From Pseudomonadota bacterium (GTDB lineage: Bacteria; Pseudomonadota; Gammaproteobacteria; Burkholderiales; Burkholderiaceae_C), in NCBI GenBank assembly GCA_021783695.1, contig JAJXTO010000011.1, forward strand, positions 1-64,000: a stretch of 64,000 bases of DNA, in the 5' to 3' direction. The notes below the pieces were generated by a model. It made no database searches. It saw only the letters and a list, made by a program, of their open reading frames with translations, and had not been told where the DNA came from. A program made the translations under genes and the position numbers. Of this stretch, positions 34,412 through 46,300 are shown one piece after another. Within the stretch, counting starts at the first letter, position 1; each line of letters begins with the position of its first letter.

Positions 34412-35137
34412 TCAACGCAGGGGCGCGCTGGGAGACGGCACCGGCAAGGGGGCGGCCTGCTTTTGCGTTGCGTTCTGGCGCGACTGTTCCGCCTGCTTGT
34501 CGGCGTAGGCCTTCTGTTTTGCGGCGTAGTCTGCCTGCGCCTGGGCCGCCTGGGCCGCACGCTGTGCCGGATTCAGCGCGGGCTGTGGCGCGGGCTGTGG
34601 CGCGGGGGCGGGAAAGAGCCGGGGCGCCGGCGGCGCGGTTTCTGGCCTGACGGGCGGTGGCGCGGCCACCTTGGACGCGCCCGCCGCGGCTTGCCGCGCA
34701 CGCGCCGCCGCTTGCTCCTCGCGCTGTGCCAGTGCCGTCGCGCGCGCCGCGCTCTGGCGCTCGGCCTGTGCGCTGTCGTGCTGTCCGGTCTGCGCCGCCG
34801 CGATGTTGGCCTGCACCTGCCGCATTTCCGCTTCTGCGGCGCGCATGCGCGCTCGCAATGCAATCGCCTGCAAATCGACGTCGATGGGCGCAAGCGCGCT
34901 GCGCTCCTGCTTGTGCGACGCATCCAGACAGGCATTGACAAAGAACCGATGCATACAGGCAGCGCGCTCCGCCTGGTAGCGCGACAGCATCTGAGCGCGC
35001 TGCGCCTGCAGGGCAAGCTGCTGCGCCGCGTCTTGTTCCGGTGCGGGCTGTCGCGCCGCAAAGGCCGGGACCTGCGACAAACAGGCCGACACGGCGAACG
35101 CGCATATCAGCCGGGTGAAGTGGTGTCGCAACGTCAT
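34412..35137 (-). CDS. Secreted Ala/Gln/Pro-rich protein of unknown function
   Basis: The 241-residue product has a signal peptide (hydrophobic core with cleavage near AFA-A at about residue 27). Next comes a short Cys-containing segment (CMHRFF...CLD), a long Ala/Gln/Arg coiled-coil-like region (about 75-150), a Pro/Ala-rich linker and a final Gln/Lys-rich helix. This composition occurs in periplasmic spacer proteins, but no family is certain. The start overlaps the zapE stop (ATGA), so co-expression with the division ATPase is likely. Low-complexity composition makes false similarity to TolA-like proteins likely. Confidence 0.7.
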   Translation of the reverse strand: MTLRHHFTRLICAFAVSACLSQVPAFAARQPAPEQDAAQQLALQAQRAQMLSRYQAERAACMHRFFVNACLDASHKQERSALAPIDVDLQAIALRARMRAAEAEMRQVQANIAAAQTGQHDSAQAERQSAARATALAQREEQAAARARQAAAGASKVAAPPPVRPETAPPAPRLFPAPAPQPAPQPALNPAQRAAQAAQAQADYAAKQKAYADKQAEQSRQNATQKQAAPLPVPSPSAPLR

Positions 35138-36231
35138 ACCAGTTCCGCCTCGCTCTGGCGCCGTCCTGCGCGCAGGTAGTCGGCGCTCTGCATTTCATTC
35201 AACCGCGAGACCGTGCGGGAGAATTCATAGTCCAGCGGTCCATGCACATAGAGCTGCTCAGGCGGAACCGCGGCGGAGAGAATGAGCTTGATGCGCCGGT
35301 CGTAGAGCACGTCGATCAGCAGGGTGAAGCGGCGCGCGGCGCTGGCCATGTCTTCACTCATCTGCGGCACGTCCGACAGCAGCACAGTATGGAAGCGGCT
35401 GGCGATTTCCAGATAGTCGTTCTGTGAGCGCGGGGTTTCGCACAGTTCGTGAAAGCTGAACCACACCACCCCGCCGGAGCGCTGCAGCGCGACCACCTCG
35501 CGGCCTTCGATGTGCAGCACCGGGTCTTCCTCGGTGCCGCCGGCCATGCGCTCGAATGCCTGTTCCATGCGGTTTTGCGCCTGCGGTCCAAGCGGGGTGA
35601 GGTAGAGATCGAGTTCGGCCAACGCCCGGAGCCGATAGTCCACCCCGCCGTCGATGTGCACCACGTCCATTTTTTGTTTGATGAGTTCGATCGCTGGCAG
35701 GATACGGTCGCGGTGCAAGCCGTCGGGGTAGAGCGCGTCGGGGTGGAAGTTGGAGGTTGCCACCAGCTGCACGCCGTTGTCGAACATGCCCTGCAGCAGA
35801 CGATGCAGAATCATCGCATCGGTGACGTCGCTGATGTGGAACTCGTCGAAACAGATCAGCCGAAAGCGCCGGGCGATGCGGCGGGAGAGTTCGGCCAGGG
35901 GATCGACCGTGCCCTGCAGCGCCGCCATTTCGCGCTGCACCTCGCGCATGAATTCATGGAAGTGCAACCGGGTTTTGCGCACGATGGGCACGGTGACGAA
36001 AAACGCGTCCATCAGCATCGACTTGCCCCGTCCGACCCCGCCATAGAAATACACCCCGCGCGGCAGATCGGGATGGATGAGCGCGCGTCGGATGGCGCTG
36101 GAACGGCGCGATTTGTAATCCACCCATTCGTCGTAGCACTGCTGCAGCCGCGCCAGCCCGGCGCGCTGCGCCGCATCGGCGGTGAAGCCGCGCTCGCCCA
36201 GCGTCTGCTCGAAGTAGTCGGTGACGTTCAT
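35134..36231 (-). CDS. zapE: Cell division ATPase ZapE (AFG1-like)
   Basis: ZapE is an AFG1/LACE1-type P-loop ATPase that destabilises FtsZ polymers and is needed for growth under low oxygen in E. coli. The 365-residue product has the Walker A sequence GGVGRGKS near residue 65, a Walker B LICFDEFHISD near 140-150, and an arginine-rich C-terminal half. The start at 36231 gives the family N-terminus and lies eight bases from the lpdA stop. The odhA-odhB-lpdA-zapE order is typical of Burkholderiales. Confidence 0.92.
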   Translation of the reverse strand: MNVTDYFEQTLGERGFTADAAQRAGLARLQQCYDEWVDYKSRRSSAIRRALIHPDLPRGVYFYGGVGRGKSMLMDAFFVTVPIVRKTRLHFHEFMREVQREMAALQGTVDPLAELSRRIARRFRLICFDEFHISDVTDAMILHRLLQGMFDNGVQLVATSNFHPDALYPDGLHRDRILPAIELIKQKMDVVHIDGGVDYRLRALAELDLYLTPLGPQAQNRMEQAFERMAGGTEEDPVLHIEGREVVALQRSGGVVWFSFHELCETPRSQNDYLEIASRFHTVLLSDVPQMSEDMASAARRFTLLIDVLYDRRIKLILSAAVPPEQLYVHGPLDYEFSRTVSRLNEMQSADYLRAGRRQSEAELV

Positions 36232-36239
36232 GCGCGCAG

Positions 36240-37673
36240 TCAAAAGTTGAGCGTGCGCCCGGCCACGCCCAGCGCGGCTTCCTTGAGCGACTCCGACAGG
36301 GTGGGATGCGCGTGGCAGATGCGGGCGATGTCTTCGCTCGACGCCTTGAACTCCATCGCCACCGCGGCCTCGGCAATCAGCTCCGAAGCCATCGGGCCGA
36401 TGATGTGGACGCCGAGAATCTCGTCTGTCCTTGCGTCGGCCAGCATTTTGACAAAGCCGGTGGTGTCGCCCAGAGCGCGGGCGCGGCCGTTGGCCAGGAA
36501 GGGAAAACTGCCGGCCTTGTAGTCGCGGCCCGCCGCTTTGAGCTGCTGTTCGGTCTGCCCCACCCAGGCGATTTCCGGCGCGGTGTAGATCACCCACGGC
36601 ACGGTGTTGAAGTCAACGTGCGGTTTCTGCCCCGCGATGCGCTCGGCCACCGCCGCACCCTCTTCTTCTGCCTTGTGCGCGAGCATGGGGCCGCGCACCA
36701 CGTCACCCACCGCCCAGATGCCGGGCAGATTGGTGCGGCAGTCGGCGTCCACCTGGATGAAGCCGCGTGCGTCGAGCTGCAATCCGACGGTCTCGGCCCC
36801 CAGGCCCTTGGTATTGGGTTTGCGCCCGACCGAGACGATGAGCTTGTCCACCTTGAGGGTCTGCGCCTCGCCCTTGGCATTGATCCATTCCAGCGTGACA
36901 CCGGATGGAGTCGCCTTGGTGGCGGTGACCTTGGCACCGAGGTGAATGGTCAGCCCCTGTTTGGTGAACTGTTTGAGGGCCTCTTTCGCCACCTGCGCGT
37001 CGGCTGCTGCGAGAAACTCCGGCATGGCTTCAAGCAGCGTGACCTGCGCACCCAGACGGCGCCACACGCTCCCCATCTCCAGCCCGATCACCCCGGCGCC
37101 AATGACGCCCAGCATCTTGGGCACCGCGTCAATGGAAAGCGCACCGTCGTTGGACAAGACCTGCTTCTCATCGAAATCCAGCCCCGTCAGACTGCGCGGC
37201 ACAGAGCCTGTGGCGACGATGATCTGCGGCGCGACGAGTTCCAGTGTTCCGTCCTTGCCCGCCACCGCAACCTGCCAGCCAACGCTTGCATTTCCGCCTT
37301 TCAGCGCGCCCAAGCCGTGGAAGAACGTGACCTTGTTTTTTTTGAACAGGTAGAGAATGCCTTCATTGTTCTGCTTGACCACCAGCGCCTTGCGCTTTTG
37401 CATGGTGGGCACGTCGATGGACAGACCGCTCACGCCAATGCCATGCGCGGCAAAGGCGTGTCCGGCCTGTTCGAAATGCTCGCTCGACTGCAGCAGCGCT
37501 TTCGACGGAATGCAGCCCACATTGGTGCAGGTGCCGCCGGGCGCCGCGCCGCCCTGGGCGTTGCTCCAGGCGTCGATACAGGCAACGTTGAGGCCGAGTT
37601 GGGCGGCGCGGATGGCGGCGATATAGCCGCCGGGCCCGGCGCCGATCACGATGAGGTCAAAAGCCGATGACAT
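36240..37673 (-). CDS. lpdA: Dihydrolipoyl dehydrogenase (E3 of oxoglutarate dehydrogenase)
   Basis: This flavoprotein reoxidises dihydrolipoamide for the oxoglutarate dehydrogenase complex. It has 477 residues. The FAD motif GAGPGGY is at the N-terminus, the redox disulfide is CTNVGC near residue 50, the NAD-binding motif GAGVIGLE is near 190, and the catalytic His-Glu is in HAHPTLSE near the C-terminus. It is 67 bases downstream of odhB and upstream of zapE. Confidence 0.96.
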   Translation of the reverse strand: MSSAFDLIVIGAGPGGYIAAIRAAQLGLNVACIDAWSNAQGGAAPGGTCTNVGCIPSKALLQSSEHFEQAGHAFAAHGIGVSGLSIDVPTMQKRKALVVKQNNEGILYLFKKNKVTFFHGLGALKGGNASVGWQVAVAGKDGTLELVAPQIIVATGSVPRSLTGLDFDEKQVLSNDGALSIDAVPKMLGVIGAGVIGLEMGSVWRRLGAQVTLLEAMPEFLAAADAQVAKEALKQFTKQGLTIHLGAKVTATKATPSGVTLEWINAKGEAQTLKVDKLIVSVGRKPNTKGLGAETVGLQLDARGFIQVDADCRTNLPGIWAVGDVVRGPMLAHKAEEEGAAVAERIAGQKPHVDFNTVPWVIYTAPEIAWVGQTEQQLKAAGRDYKAGSFPFLANGRARALGDTTGFVKMLADARTDEILGVHIIGPMASELIAEAAVAMEFKASSEDIARICHAHPTLSESLKEAALGVAGRTLNF

Positions 37674-37740
37674 GATGAGGTTCCTTGCGGCAGCGCGGCG
37701 CCAGGGCGCCCGCGCTTGGGGTGCATGGTGTGAAGAAGGA

Positions 37741-39027
<1,287 letters not shown>

Positions 39028-39150
39028 GATGGGGTCCGATATTTTTTAGGATGCACGCGCAGTGACTGGCCTGCGCGTGAGTGAACGGATGGTGATGCGT
39101 CGAGGGTCGGAATGGGCCGGGCGCCTCTGCGAGCTGCACCCGGCGCCTGT

Positions 39151-42003
39151 TCAGCGGGTCAGCACGAAGCCCTTGAGCTTGCCGAACGCCGCAGCCAGCA
39201 ATTCCTTTTGCTGCTCGGCATGTTTGGCGTAGTAGCCCACCGCGGTGGAGGCAGAAGCGGCCCGCCCGGCGTAGCCGAGTTTCTGGCCCTCGATCATGTT
39301 CTCGTGGATGTGATGCTGCACGAAAAACCAGGCGCCCTGATTCTGCGGTTCGTCCTGGCACCAGACAATGTCGCGCGCGTTCGGATAGCGTTTGACCTCG
39401 GCGGCGAAGGCCTTGTGCGGGAAAGGATAGAGCTGCTCCAGGCGGATGATGGCCACATCGTCGATCTTGCGCTCGGCACGCGCCGCTACCAGGTCGTAGT
39501 ACACCCGCCCGGAGCAGGCGATGAGGCGTTTGACCTTGGCCGCATCCAGATCCTCGGCTTCGGGCAACACGACCTCGAAGCGGCTGTTCGCCAGATCCGA
39601 CAGCGGCGACTTGGCCTGCGGGTGGCGCAGCAGCGATTTGGGCGTCATGATGATGAGTGGCTTGCGCAAAGGCCGCAACATCTGACGACGCAGCAGGTGG
39701 AAAATCTGCGCTGGGTTGGTCGGCTGGCAAACCTGCATATTGGTCTCGGCGCAGAGCTGCAGATAGCGCTCCAGCCGCGCCGATGAATGTTCCGGCCCCT
39801 GCCCTTCATAGCCGTGCGGCAGCATGAGCGTGAGCCCGGAGGCGCGGCCCCATTTCACTTCACCGGCTGAGATGAACTGGTCGATCACCACTTGCGCGCC
39901 GTTGGCGAAGTCGCCGAACTGCGCCTCCCAGATGACCAGGGTGCGCGGATCGGCCGTGGAATAGCCGTATTCGAATCCCAGCACCGCCTCTTCCGACAGG
40001 ATGGAGTCGATGACGACGAACGGCGCCTGCCCTTCGACCACATTCTGCAGCGGGATGTAGGTGCCCACATCCCACTTCTCGCGGCTCTGGTCGTGCAGCA
40101 CGCTGTGACGGTGGCTGAAGGTGCCGCGGCCGCTGTCTTCGCCAGACAGGCGTACCGGAAAGCCGTTGGCCACCAGCGAGGCAAAGGCCATGTGCTCGCC
40201 CATGCCCCAGTCGAGCGGCATCTCGCCACGGCCCATTCTGGCGCGGTCGGCAATCACTTTTTCCACCAGCGGATGCAGCTTGAAATCCGGCGGGATGGTG
40301 GTGATGCGCTCGGCCAGCCGCTTGAGCTCGGTCATGGGCAGGGCGGTATCGGCATTGTCGGTCCAGCGGCGGTTGAGATAGGGCGTCCAGTCCACCGCAT
40401 ACTTGCTCTTGTAGTTCGTGAGCACCGGCTCCAGGCTGACACCGGCCTCCATCTCGGCACGGAAGGCGTGCATCATCTGCTCGGCATCCGCCGCGGTGAT
40501 GACGCCCTGGCTCACCAGGCGGTCGGCATACACCTTGCGGCTGCCTGGATGAGCGGCAATCTTTTTGTACATCAGCGGCTGGGTGACGGCCGGGGTGTCC
40601 TGCTCGTTATGTCCCAGCTTGCGAAAGCACACGATGTCCACCACCACGTCGTGATGGAACTGCTTGCGATAGTCCAGCGCCAAACTCGTGGCGAAGGCCA
40701 CGCTTTCGGGATCGTCACCATTCACATGCAGGATGGGCGCCTCGATCATTTTCGCCACATCGGTGCAATACAGCGTGGAGCGGGCGTCGCGCGGATCGGA
40801 GGTGGTGAAGCCGATCTGGTTGTTGATGACGATGTGCACCGTCCCGCCCGTGGTGTAGCCACGGGTCTGCGCCAGCGCCAGTGTTTCCATCACCACGCCC
40901 TGCCCGGCAAACGACGCGTCGCCATGCACCAGCACCGGCAGCACGGTTTCCCCGAGGGCGTCACCGCGACGGTCGAGCCGTGCGCGGGTGGAGCCCTCGA
41001 TCACCGGATTAACGATTTCCAGATGCGATGGGTTGAACGCCAGGCTCAGGTGCACCGCGCCGCCGGGAGTGGACACGTCGCTGGAAAATCCCTGGTGATA
41101 CTTGACATCGCCAGACGGCAGATCGTTGGCATGCTTGCCCTCGAACTCGTCGAACAAATCCTGCGGACGCTTGCCCAGGGTGTTGACCAGCACATTGAGA
41201 CGGCCGCGGTGCGCCATGCCGATGACCACTTCCTGCACGCCAAGCCGACCTGCGCGCTGCACCAGCGTGTCCATCGACACGATGAAGCCCTCGCCACCTT
41301 CCAGCGAAAAGCGCTTCTGCCCGACATACTTGGTCGCCAGATAACGCTCCAGCCCTTCGGCCGCGGTCAGCCGTTCGAGCAGATGTTTTTTCGCCTCGGC
41401 ATCGACATCCGGGCGCGTGCGGGTCGATTCCAGCCGCTGCTGCCACCAGCGTTTCTGGTCCTGATCGCTGAGGTACATAAACTCGGCCCCGATGGAGCCG
41501 CAATATGTTTCGTGGAGGTTGTTGAGCAGCTCGCGCAGCGACAGATTTTCACGATCGAAAAACGTGTTGCTGACGTTGAACACGGTTTCCAGATCGGCAT
41601 CGGTGAAACCGTAGAACGACGGCTCCAGATCGGGGATGTTCGGTCGCTCGGTGCGCTTGAGCGGGTCGAGATCGGCCCAGCGTACCCCGACATTGCGGTA
41701 GGCGGCGATGAGTTGCTGCGCCGCAACACGCTTGCGCGCCAGCTCGCCGTCGGCCACAGCCTGCAGGGTGCGGATCGGGCCGGATTTGGCGCGCTCGGCA
41801 AAAGCGGACACCACCGGAGCATGCGGCACATCGCGCGCATTGCTGCCGTCGAGCGCTGGCACATGCTGCAGCGCATCGAAATATTCGCGCCAATGATCGG
41901 GAACCGAACCGGGATTGGAGAGATAACTCTCGTACATCTCTTCGACATACGGCGCATTGCCGCCAAAGAGATAGGAGTTGGCTTTGAATTTCTGCATCAA
42001 CAT
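39151..42003 (-). CDS. odhA: 2-Oxoglutarate dehydrogenase E1 component
   Basis: The 950-residue thiamine-diphosphate enzyme decarboxylates 2-oxoglutarate and succinylates the lipoyl group of E2 in the TCA cycle. The N-terminal 70 residues contain the E2-binding motif YVEEMYESYL. The E1 core has HRGRLNVLVN and a thiamine-binding GDASFAGQGV block, and the C-terminal transketolase-like part includes PHGYEGQGPEHSSAR. The start is at 42003, or two codons inside it (the ORF begins MLMQ). Confidence 0.96.
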   Translation of the reverse strand: MLMQKFKANSYLFGGNAPYVEEMYESYLSNPGSVPDHWREYFDALQHVPALDGSNARDVPHAPVVSAFAERAKSGPIRTLQAVADGELARKRVAAQQLIAAYRNVGVRWADLDPLKRTERPNIPDLEPSFYGFTDADLETVFNVSNTFFDRENLSLRELLNNLHETYCGSIGAEFMYLSDQDQKRWWQQRLESTRTRPDVDAEAKKHLLERLTAAEGLERYLATKYVGQKRFSLEGGEGFIVSMDTLVQRAGRLGVQEVVIGMAHRGRLNVLVNTLGKRPQDLFDEFEGKHANDLPSGDVKYHQGFSSDVSTPGGAVHLSLAFNPSHLEIVNPVIEGSTRARLDRRGDALGETVLPVLVHGDASFAGQGVVMETLALAQTRGYTTGGTVHIVINNQIGFTTSDPRDARSTLYCTDVAKMIEAPILHVNGDDPESVAFATSLALDYRKQFHHDVVVDIVCFRKLGHNEQDTPAVTQPLMYKKIAAHPGSRKVYADRLVSQGVITAADAEQMMHAFRAEMEAGVSLEPVLTNYKSKYAVDWTPYLNRRWTDNADTALPMTELKRLAERITTIPPDFKLHPLVEKVIADRARMGRGEMPLDWGMGEHMAFASLVANGFPVRLSGEDSGRGTFSHRHSVLHDQSREKWDVGTYIPLQNVVEGQAPFVVIDSILSEEAVLGFEYGYSTADPRTLVIWEAQFGDFANGAQVVIDQFISAGEVKWGRASGLTLMLPHGYEGQGPEHSSARLERYLQLCAETNMQVCQPTNPAQIFHLLRRQMLRPLRKPLIIMTPKSLLRHPQAKSPLSDLANSRFEVVLPEAEDLDAAKVKRLIACSGRVYYDLVAARAERKIDDVAIIRLEQLYPFPHKAFAAEVKRYPNARDIVWCQDEPQNQGAWFFVQHHIHENMIEGQKLGYAGRAASASTAVGYYAKHAEQQKELLAAAFGKLKGFVLTR

Positions 42004-42108
42004 ACGCGCTCACAGTCTGCCGGGCACCCCGGCGCTCAGTGGGAAGACATCCTTCCGCGGCTCGGGCTGCCCGATTGGCGGATTGCGGCTTTAGAAGGGC
42101 CTGTCGGC

Positions 42109-42138
42109 ACTCTAGCACGCAGAATTGATGCTGCGCAA
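42109..42138 (-). promoter_or_regulatory. Candidate sigma-70 promoter upstream of odhA
   Basis: On the minus strand TTGCGC (42138-42133) and TAGAGT (42114-42109) are separated by 18 bases, about 105 bases upstream of the odhA start. The -35 box matches four of six consensus bases and the -10 box also four. The match is only moderate. Confidence 0.3.
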
Positions 42139-42290
42139 AGCAATCTTGCAAGCCTGTATTGCGGGAAACGGTGTTGCGCAACTCGCGGTGCGCCAAGGCC
42201 AGTAGGCCGCCTGGACCGCCATCATTGCGGCTGTACCAGAGGGCATCGTCCGGTTTTTTTGCAGTTCCATCGATTCCGCAAGAGCGGAGT

Positions 42291-42560
42291 TCACAGCCCG
42301 GCTGCGGCATCCTGTTTGGCCCGCAATTCGCGGCGCATGCGCGCGATCTGCTGATCAACGGCGTCGCGATCGCGCAGATAGTCCTGCAACGGCACGATGA
42401 GGCAAAGCTCCGGCTGCAGTGTGCCAAACAAGCGGCTCTGGCCGTAGCCTTCAATGCAGAAAAAGTAGCGCATCGCATCTTCCGCGTCTTTCGCCTGCGG
42501 GATGAAAAACAGGTGATCGCTGTCGCCGTAGTGCAGCACAAAATCGACGGGATCGTCCAT
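42291..42560 (-). CDS. Small protein of unknown function
   Basis: The 89-residue product is acidic in its first half and ends in an Arg/Lys-rich helix, with no signal peptide, membrane segment or known motif. It contains the hydrophobic segment LFFIPQAK and two Cys (about residues 35 and 53). It starts three bases from the stop of the membrane protein gene on the same strand, so co-transcription is likely. The 287 bases downstream, up to odhA, hold only the odhA promoter candidate. Confidence 0.5.
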   Translation of the reverse strand: MDDPVDFVLHYGDSDHLFFIPQAKDAEDAMRYFFCIEGYGQSRLFGTLQPELCLIVPLQDYLRDRDAVDQQIARMRRELRAKQDAAAGL

Positions 42561-42562
42561 GT

Positions 42563-43366
42563 TCAGCCACTCCGCAGATGCGCCGCCAGCCACACCAGGC
42601 CAACGAACACCGGCTGGTGGAGCAGATAGATGGTCAGCGGCCAGCGTCCGAGAAAGGACAGCGGGCGGATGTCGGGCATATGGCGCAACGGCCGGAACTG
42701 CACCCGCGCCAGCAGCCAGCCGACACCGGCGCCAATCCACAGCACGCCGATCCACGGCAGCAGCGGCGCGTAGTCTTCGGTGATGGGCTTTTGCGTGATC
42801 AGCCCGGTCCAGTTCCACCACGGCGGGTTGAAAAAGGCGTGCCCCCAGAGCTGCGGCGCTGCGATGGCAATGGGGGCGAGCAGCAGCACCCAGGCGCGGA
42901 AGTGGCGAAACACCAGGCGATGCAGCAACAGCATGGCGGCAATGCCCTGCAGGATGCCGAAGTAGATGAAGCTGTGCGGAAACGCGGCGTAGCTGCCGAT
43001 CGTGACCAGCAGCGACGCGCCTGCGATCTGCGCCCAGCGTTTCCAGAAATCCTGCGTCGCGCGGCCACGCACATCGGTGAAGGTCTGCGTCAGCCCGGCT
43101 GTGAATACGAACAGGCTGACGATGGCGATGCGCTGATCCAGCCACCAGGGGTTGGTATAAAAATCAGTGTGAATGAAGCCGAACCAGTTCAGATCGAAGC
43201 TGAAATGAAAGGACATCATCCACAGAATTGCCAGCCCGCGCAGGGTATCGACACCCCGGTAGCGAGCGGCTCCCCCGGTCGGTCTGTGGCCTGCCTGCTC
43301 CCGCAGGGAAGGGCGGCTCCCTCGAGGCGGCTCTGCGGGAGTCGCGGCGCGGTCTGCGTGGCGCAT
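42563..43366 (-). CDS. DUF1624 acyltransferase-like membrane protein
   Basis: The 267-residue integral membrane protein has about seven hydrophobic segments after a 40-residue soluble N-terminus. The family motif RGVDTLRGLAILWMM starts the first helix, and FHFSFDLNWFG follows. This matches the DUF1624/heparan-alpha-glucosaminide N-acetyltransferase-like group of membrane acyltransferases, whose substrate in bacteria is unknown. It begins ten bases after the purL stop on the same strand. An alternative start nearer the motif is possible. Confidence 0.75.
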   Translation of the reverse strand: MRHADRAATPAEPPRGSRPSLREQAGHRPTGGAARYRGVDTLRGLAILWMMSFHFSFDLNWFGFIHTDFYTNPWWLDQRIAIVSLFVFTAGLTQTFTDVRGRATQDFWKRWAQIAGASLLVTIGSYAAFPHSFIYFGILQGIAAMLLLHRLVFRHFRAWVLLLAPIAIAAPQLWGHAFFNPPWWNWTGLITQKPITEDYAPLLPWIGVLWIGAGVGWLLARVQFRPLRHMPDIRPLSFLGRWPLTIYLLHQPVFVGLVWLAAHLRSG

Positions 43367-43376
43367 CGGCGTCGGA

Positions 43377-46300
43377 TCAGCCGCACCACACCCGCGCGTT
43401 GCGGAACATGCGCATCCATGGGCTGTCTTCGCCCTGCCCTGGCTCGGCCCAGCTCATTTGCACGCTGCGGAACACGCGCTCGGGGTGCGGCATCAGCGCG
43501 GTGAAGCGGCCGTCGGACGTGGTGACGGCGGTGATGCCGTCCGGGCTGCCGTTGGGGTTGAAGGGGTAGCGCTCGGTGGGCTTGCCGTGATGATCGACAA
43601 AACGCATGGCCACTTGCAGCAGCTTGGCGTCGCCCTGCTGCGAAAAGTCGGCCCGGCCTTCGCCGTGCGCCACGGCGATGGGGGCGCGGCTGTCAGCCAT
43701 GCCCTGGAAAAAAATCGATGGCGATTCGGTGACCTCCACCAGCGACAGCCGCGCCTCGAACTGCTCGGAGCGGTTGCGAGTGAAACGCGGCCAGGCGCGT
43801 GCGCCAGGGATCATGGGCGCGAGCGCGGCAAGCATCTGGCAGCCATTGCACACGCCGAGGGCAAAGGTGTCGCTGCGGCCAAAGAACCGGGCGAACTGAT
43901 CGGCCAGTTCGGGGTTGAACAGGATGGAGCGCGCCCAGCCCTCGCCGGCACCGAGCACGTCGCCGTAGCTGAAGCCGCCGCAGGCCACAAAACCGCGGAA
44001 GTCGCCCAGTCGCGCGCGGCCTGACATGAGGTCGCTCATGTGCACATCCACGGCGTCGAACCCGGCGCGGTGCATGGCGTAGGCCATTTCCACCTGCGAA
44101 TTCACGCCCTGCTCGCGCAGGATGGCGACCTGTGGGCGCGCGCCCGTGGCGATGAATGGGGCGGCCACATCGTGCCGCGGGTCGAAGGTCAGATGCAGGT
44201 GCAGGCCGGGATCGGCGGCGTCGGCCAGGGCGTCGTGCTCGGCCTGCGCGCATTCGGGGTTGTCGCGCAACAGGGCCATGCGCCACGACACGCTGTCCCA
44301 CACTTGTTGCAACTGGGTGCGGGGTGCGGTGTAGATGCACTGGGTGTCGCGCCAGAGTTCGATGCGATCACTGTCATTCACCGTGCCGATGGCATGGCTG
44401 TGCGCCGACAGGCCGTGCTGCCGCAGGGTTTGCAGCACGGCATCGCGCTGCGCTGCCGCCACTTGCAGCACCACACCCGGCTCTTCATTGAACAGCGCCC
44501 GCAGGGTTTGGGCGTTGCGGCGCGGCCCGATCTGTTTGGCCCAGTCTTTGGCGTCGCCCCAGTCATCGGCCTCGCCGCCATCCAGCGCAAGAATGTCGAG
44601 GTTCAGACTCACTCCGCAATGTCCGGCGAAGGCCATTTCGCACACCGTGGCCCACAGACCGCCGTCGGAGCGGTCGTGGTAGGCCCATACCTGACCGGCT
44701 GCGCGCAACGCGGCCAGCGCTGCGGCGAAGGATTGCAGCAGTTGCGGGCTGTCCAGATCGGGCGTGATGTCGCCGATGCGCCCGAGCGTCTGCGCCAGAA
44801 TGCTCGCGCCCATGCGCTTTTTGCCCTGTCCGAGATCGACCAGGATCAGGCTGCTGGGCACGTCGGCGCGCAACTGCGGCGTGAGCGTGCCACGCACATC
44901 GGGCAGGGTCGCGAAGGCAGAGACCACCAGCGAAACCGGAGAAGTCACGCTGCGGGTCTGCCCGGCGTCTTCCCAGCGGGTGTGCATGGACAGCGAGTCC
45001 TTGCCCACCGGCACCGAAATGCCCAGTGCCGGGCAGAGTTCCATGCCGATGGCATGCACCGTGTCATACAGCGCCGCGTCCTGCCCGGGTTGGCCGCAGG
45101 CGGCCATCCAGTTGCAAGACAGCTTGATGTCGCCGAGCCGCTGCACCGGCGCGGCCAGGAGATTGAGCACCGCCTCGCTCACGGCTAGTCGGCCCGAGGC
45201 TGCCGGATCGAGCACCGCCACCGGCGCGCGCTCAGCCACGCTCATAGCTTCGCCGCGGAAGCCGGCGTAATCGGCCAGAGTCACGGCGCAATCGGCGACC
45301 GGCACCTGCCACGGGCCGACCATGGGATCGCGGTGGCTCATGCCGCCCACGGTGCGGTCGCCAATGGTGATGAGAAAGCGCTTGCTCGCAACCGTGGGAT
45401 GGCGCAGCACGGCTTCGCAGGCCTGGGCCAGATCGACCGCGCCGAGATCGAGCGCCTCGCCTTGCGGCAACTGCCGCTGCGCCTGGCGATGCAGGCGCGG
45501 CGGCTTGCCCAGCAACACCTCCAGCGGCAGATCGACCGGGCGAGCCTGATCGGGCTGGTCGGCGTGCAGCGCGTCTTCCACGATCAGGGTTTGCTCCTGC
45601 GTGGCCACGCCGACCACGGCGAAGGGACAACGCTCGCGTGCGCACAGGGCGGCGAACGTCTCGCGCTGTTCCGGGGCAATCGCCAGAACGTAGCGCTCCT
45701 GGCTTTCATTGCTCCATATTTCGCGTGGACTCATGCCACTTTCTTCAAGTGGAACATCCCGTAGCTGGAAGACCGCGCCGCGCCCTGCGCCTTCCACCAA
45801 TTCCGGAAAGGCGTTGGACAGCCCTCCGGCGCCGACGTCGTGAATCGACAGAATGGGATTGGCCTCGCCCAAGGCGCAGCAGGCGTTGATGACCTCCTGT
45901 GCGCGGCGCTGGATTTCCGGGTTGCCGCGCTGCACCGAGTCGAAATCGAGATGCGTGGCGTTGCTGCCGGTGGCGAGGCTGGACGCCGCGCCGCCGCCCA
46001 GGCCGATCCGCATGCCCGGCCCACCCAGTTGCACCAGCAGCGTGCCGACCGGGAATGCGTTTTTGTACGTCTGCCGGGCGTCGATCGAACCCAGCCCGCC
46101 CGCCAGCATGATGGGCTTGTGATAGCCCCAGACCCTGCCGTCCACCTCCTGCTCGAACACGCGGAAATACCCCGCCAGATTGGGACGGCCAAACTCATTG
46201 TTGAACGCGGCGCCGCCCAGCGGGCCGTCGAGCATGATCTGCAGCGGGCTGGCGGTGTGGCCGGGTTTGCCCACGCCGTCGGTCGTCGCTTCCCAGGACT

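Noticed and set aside
39892-42354. Plus-strand open frame of 820 codons opposite odhA.
   Set aside because: Antisense to a well-conserved TCA enzyme; the product shows no domain and many His and Gln residues.
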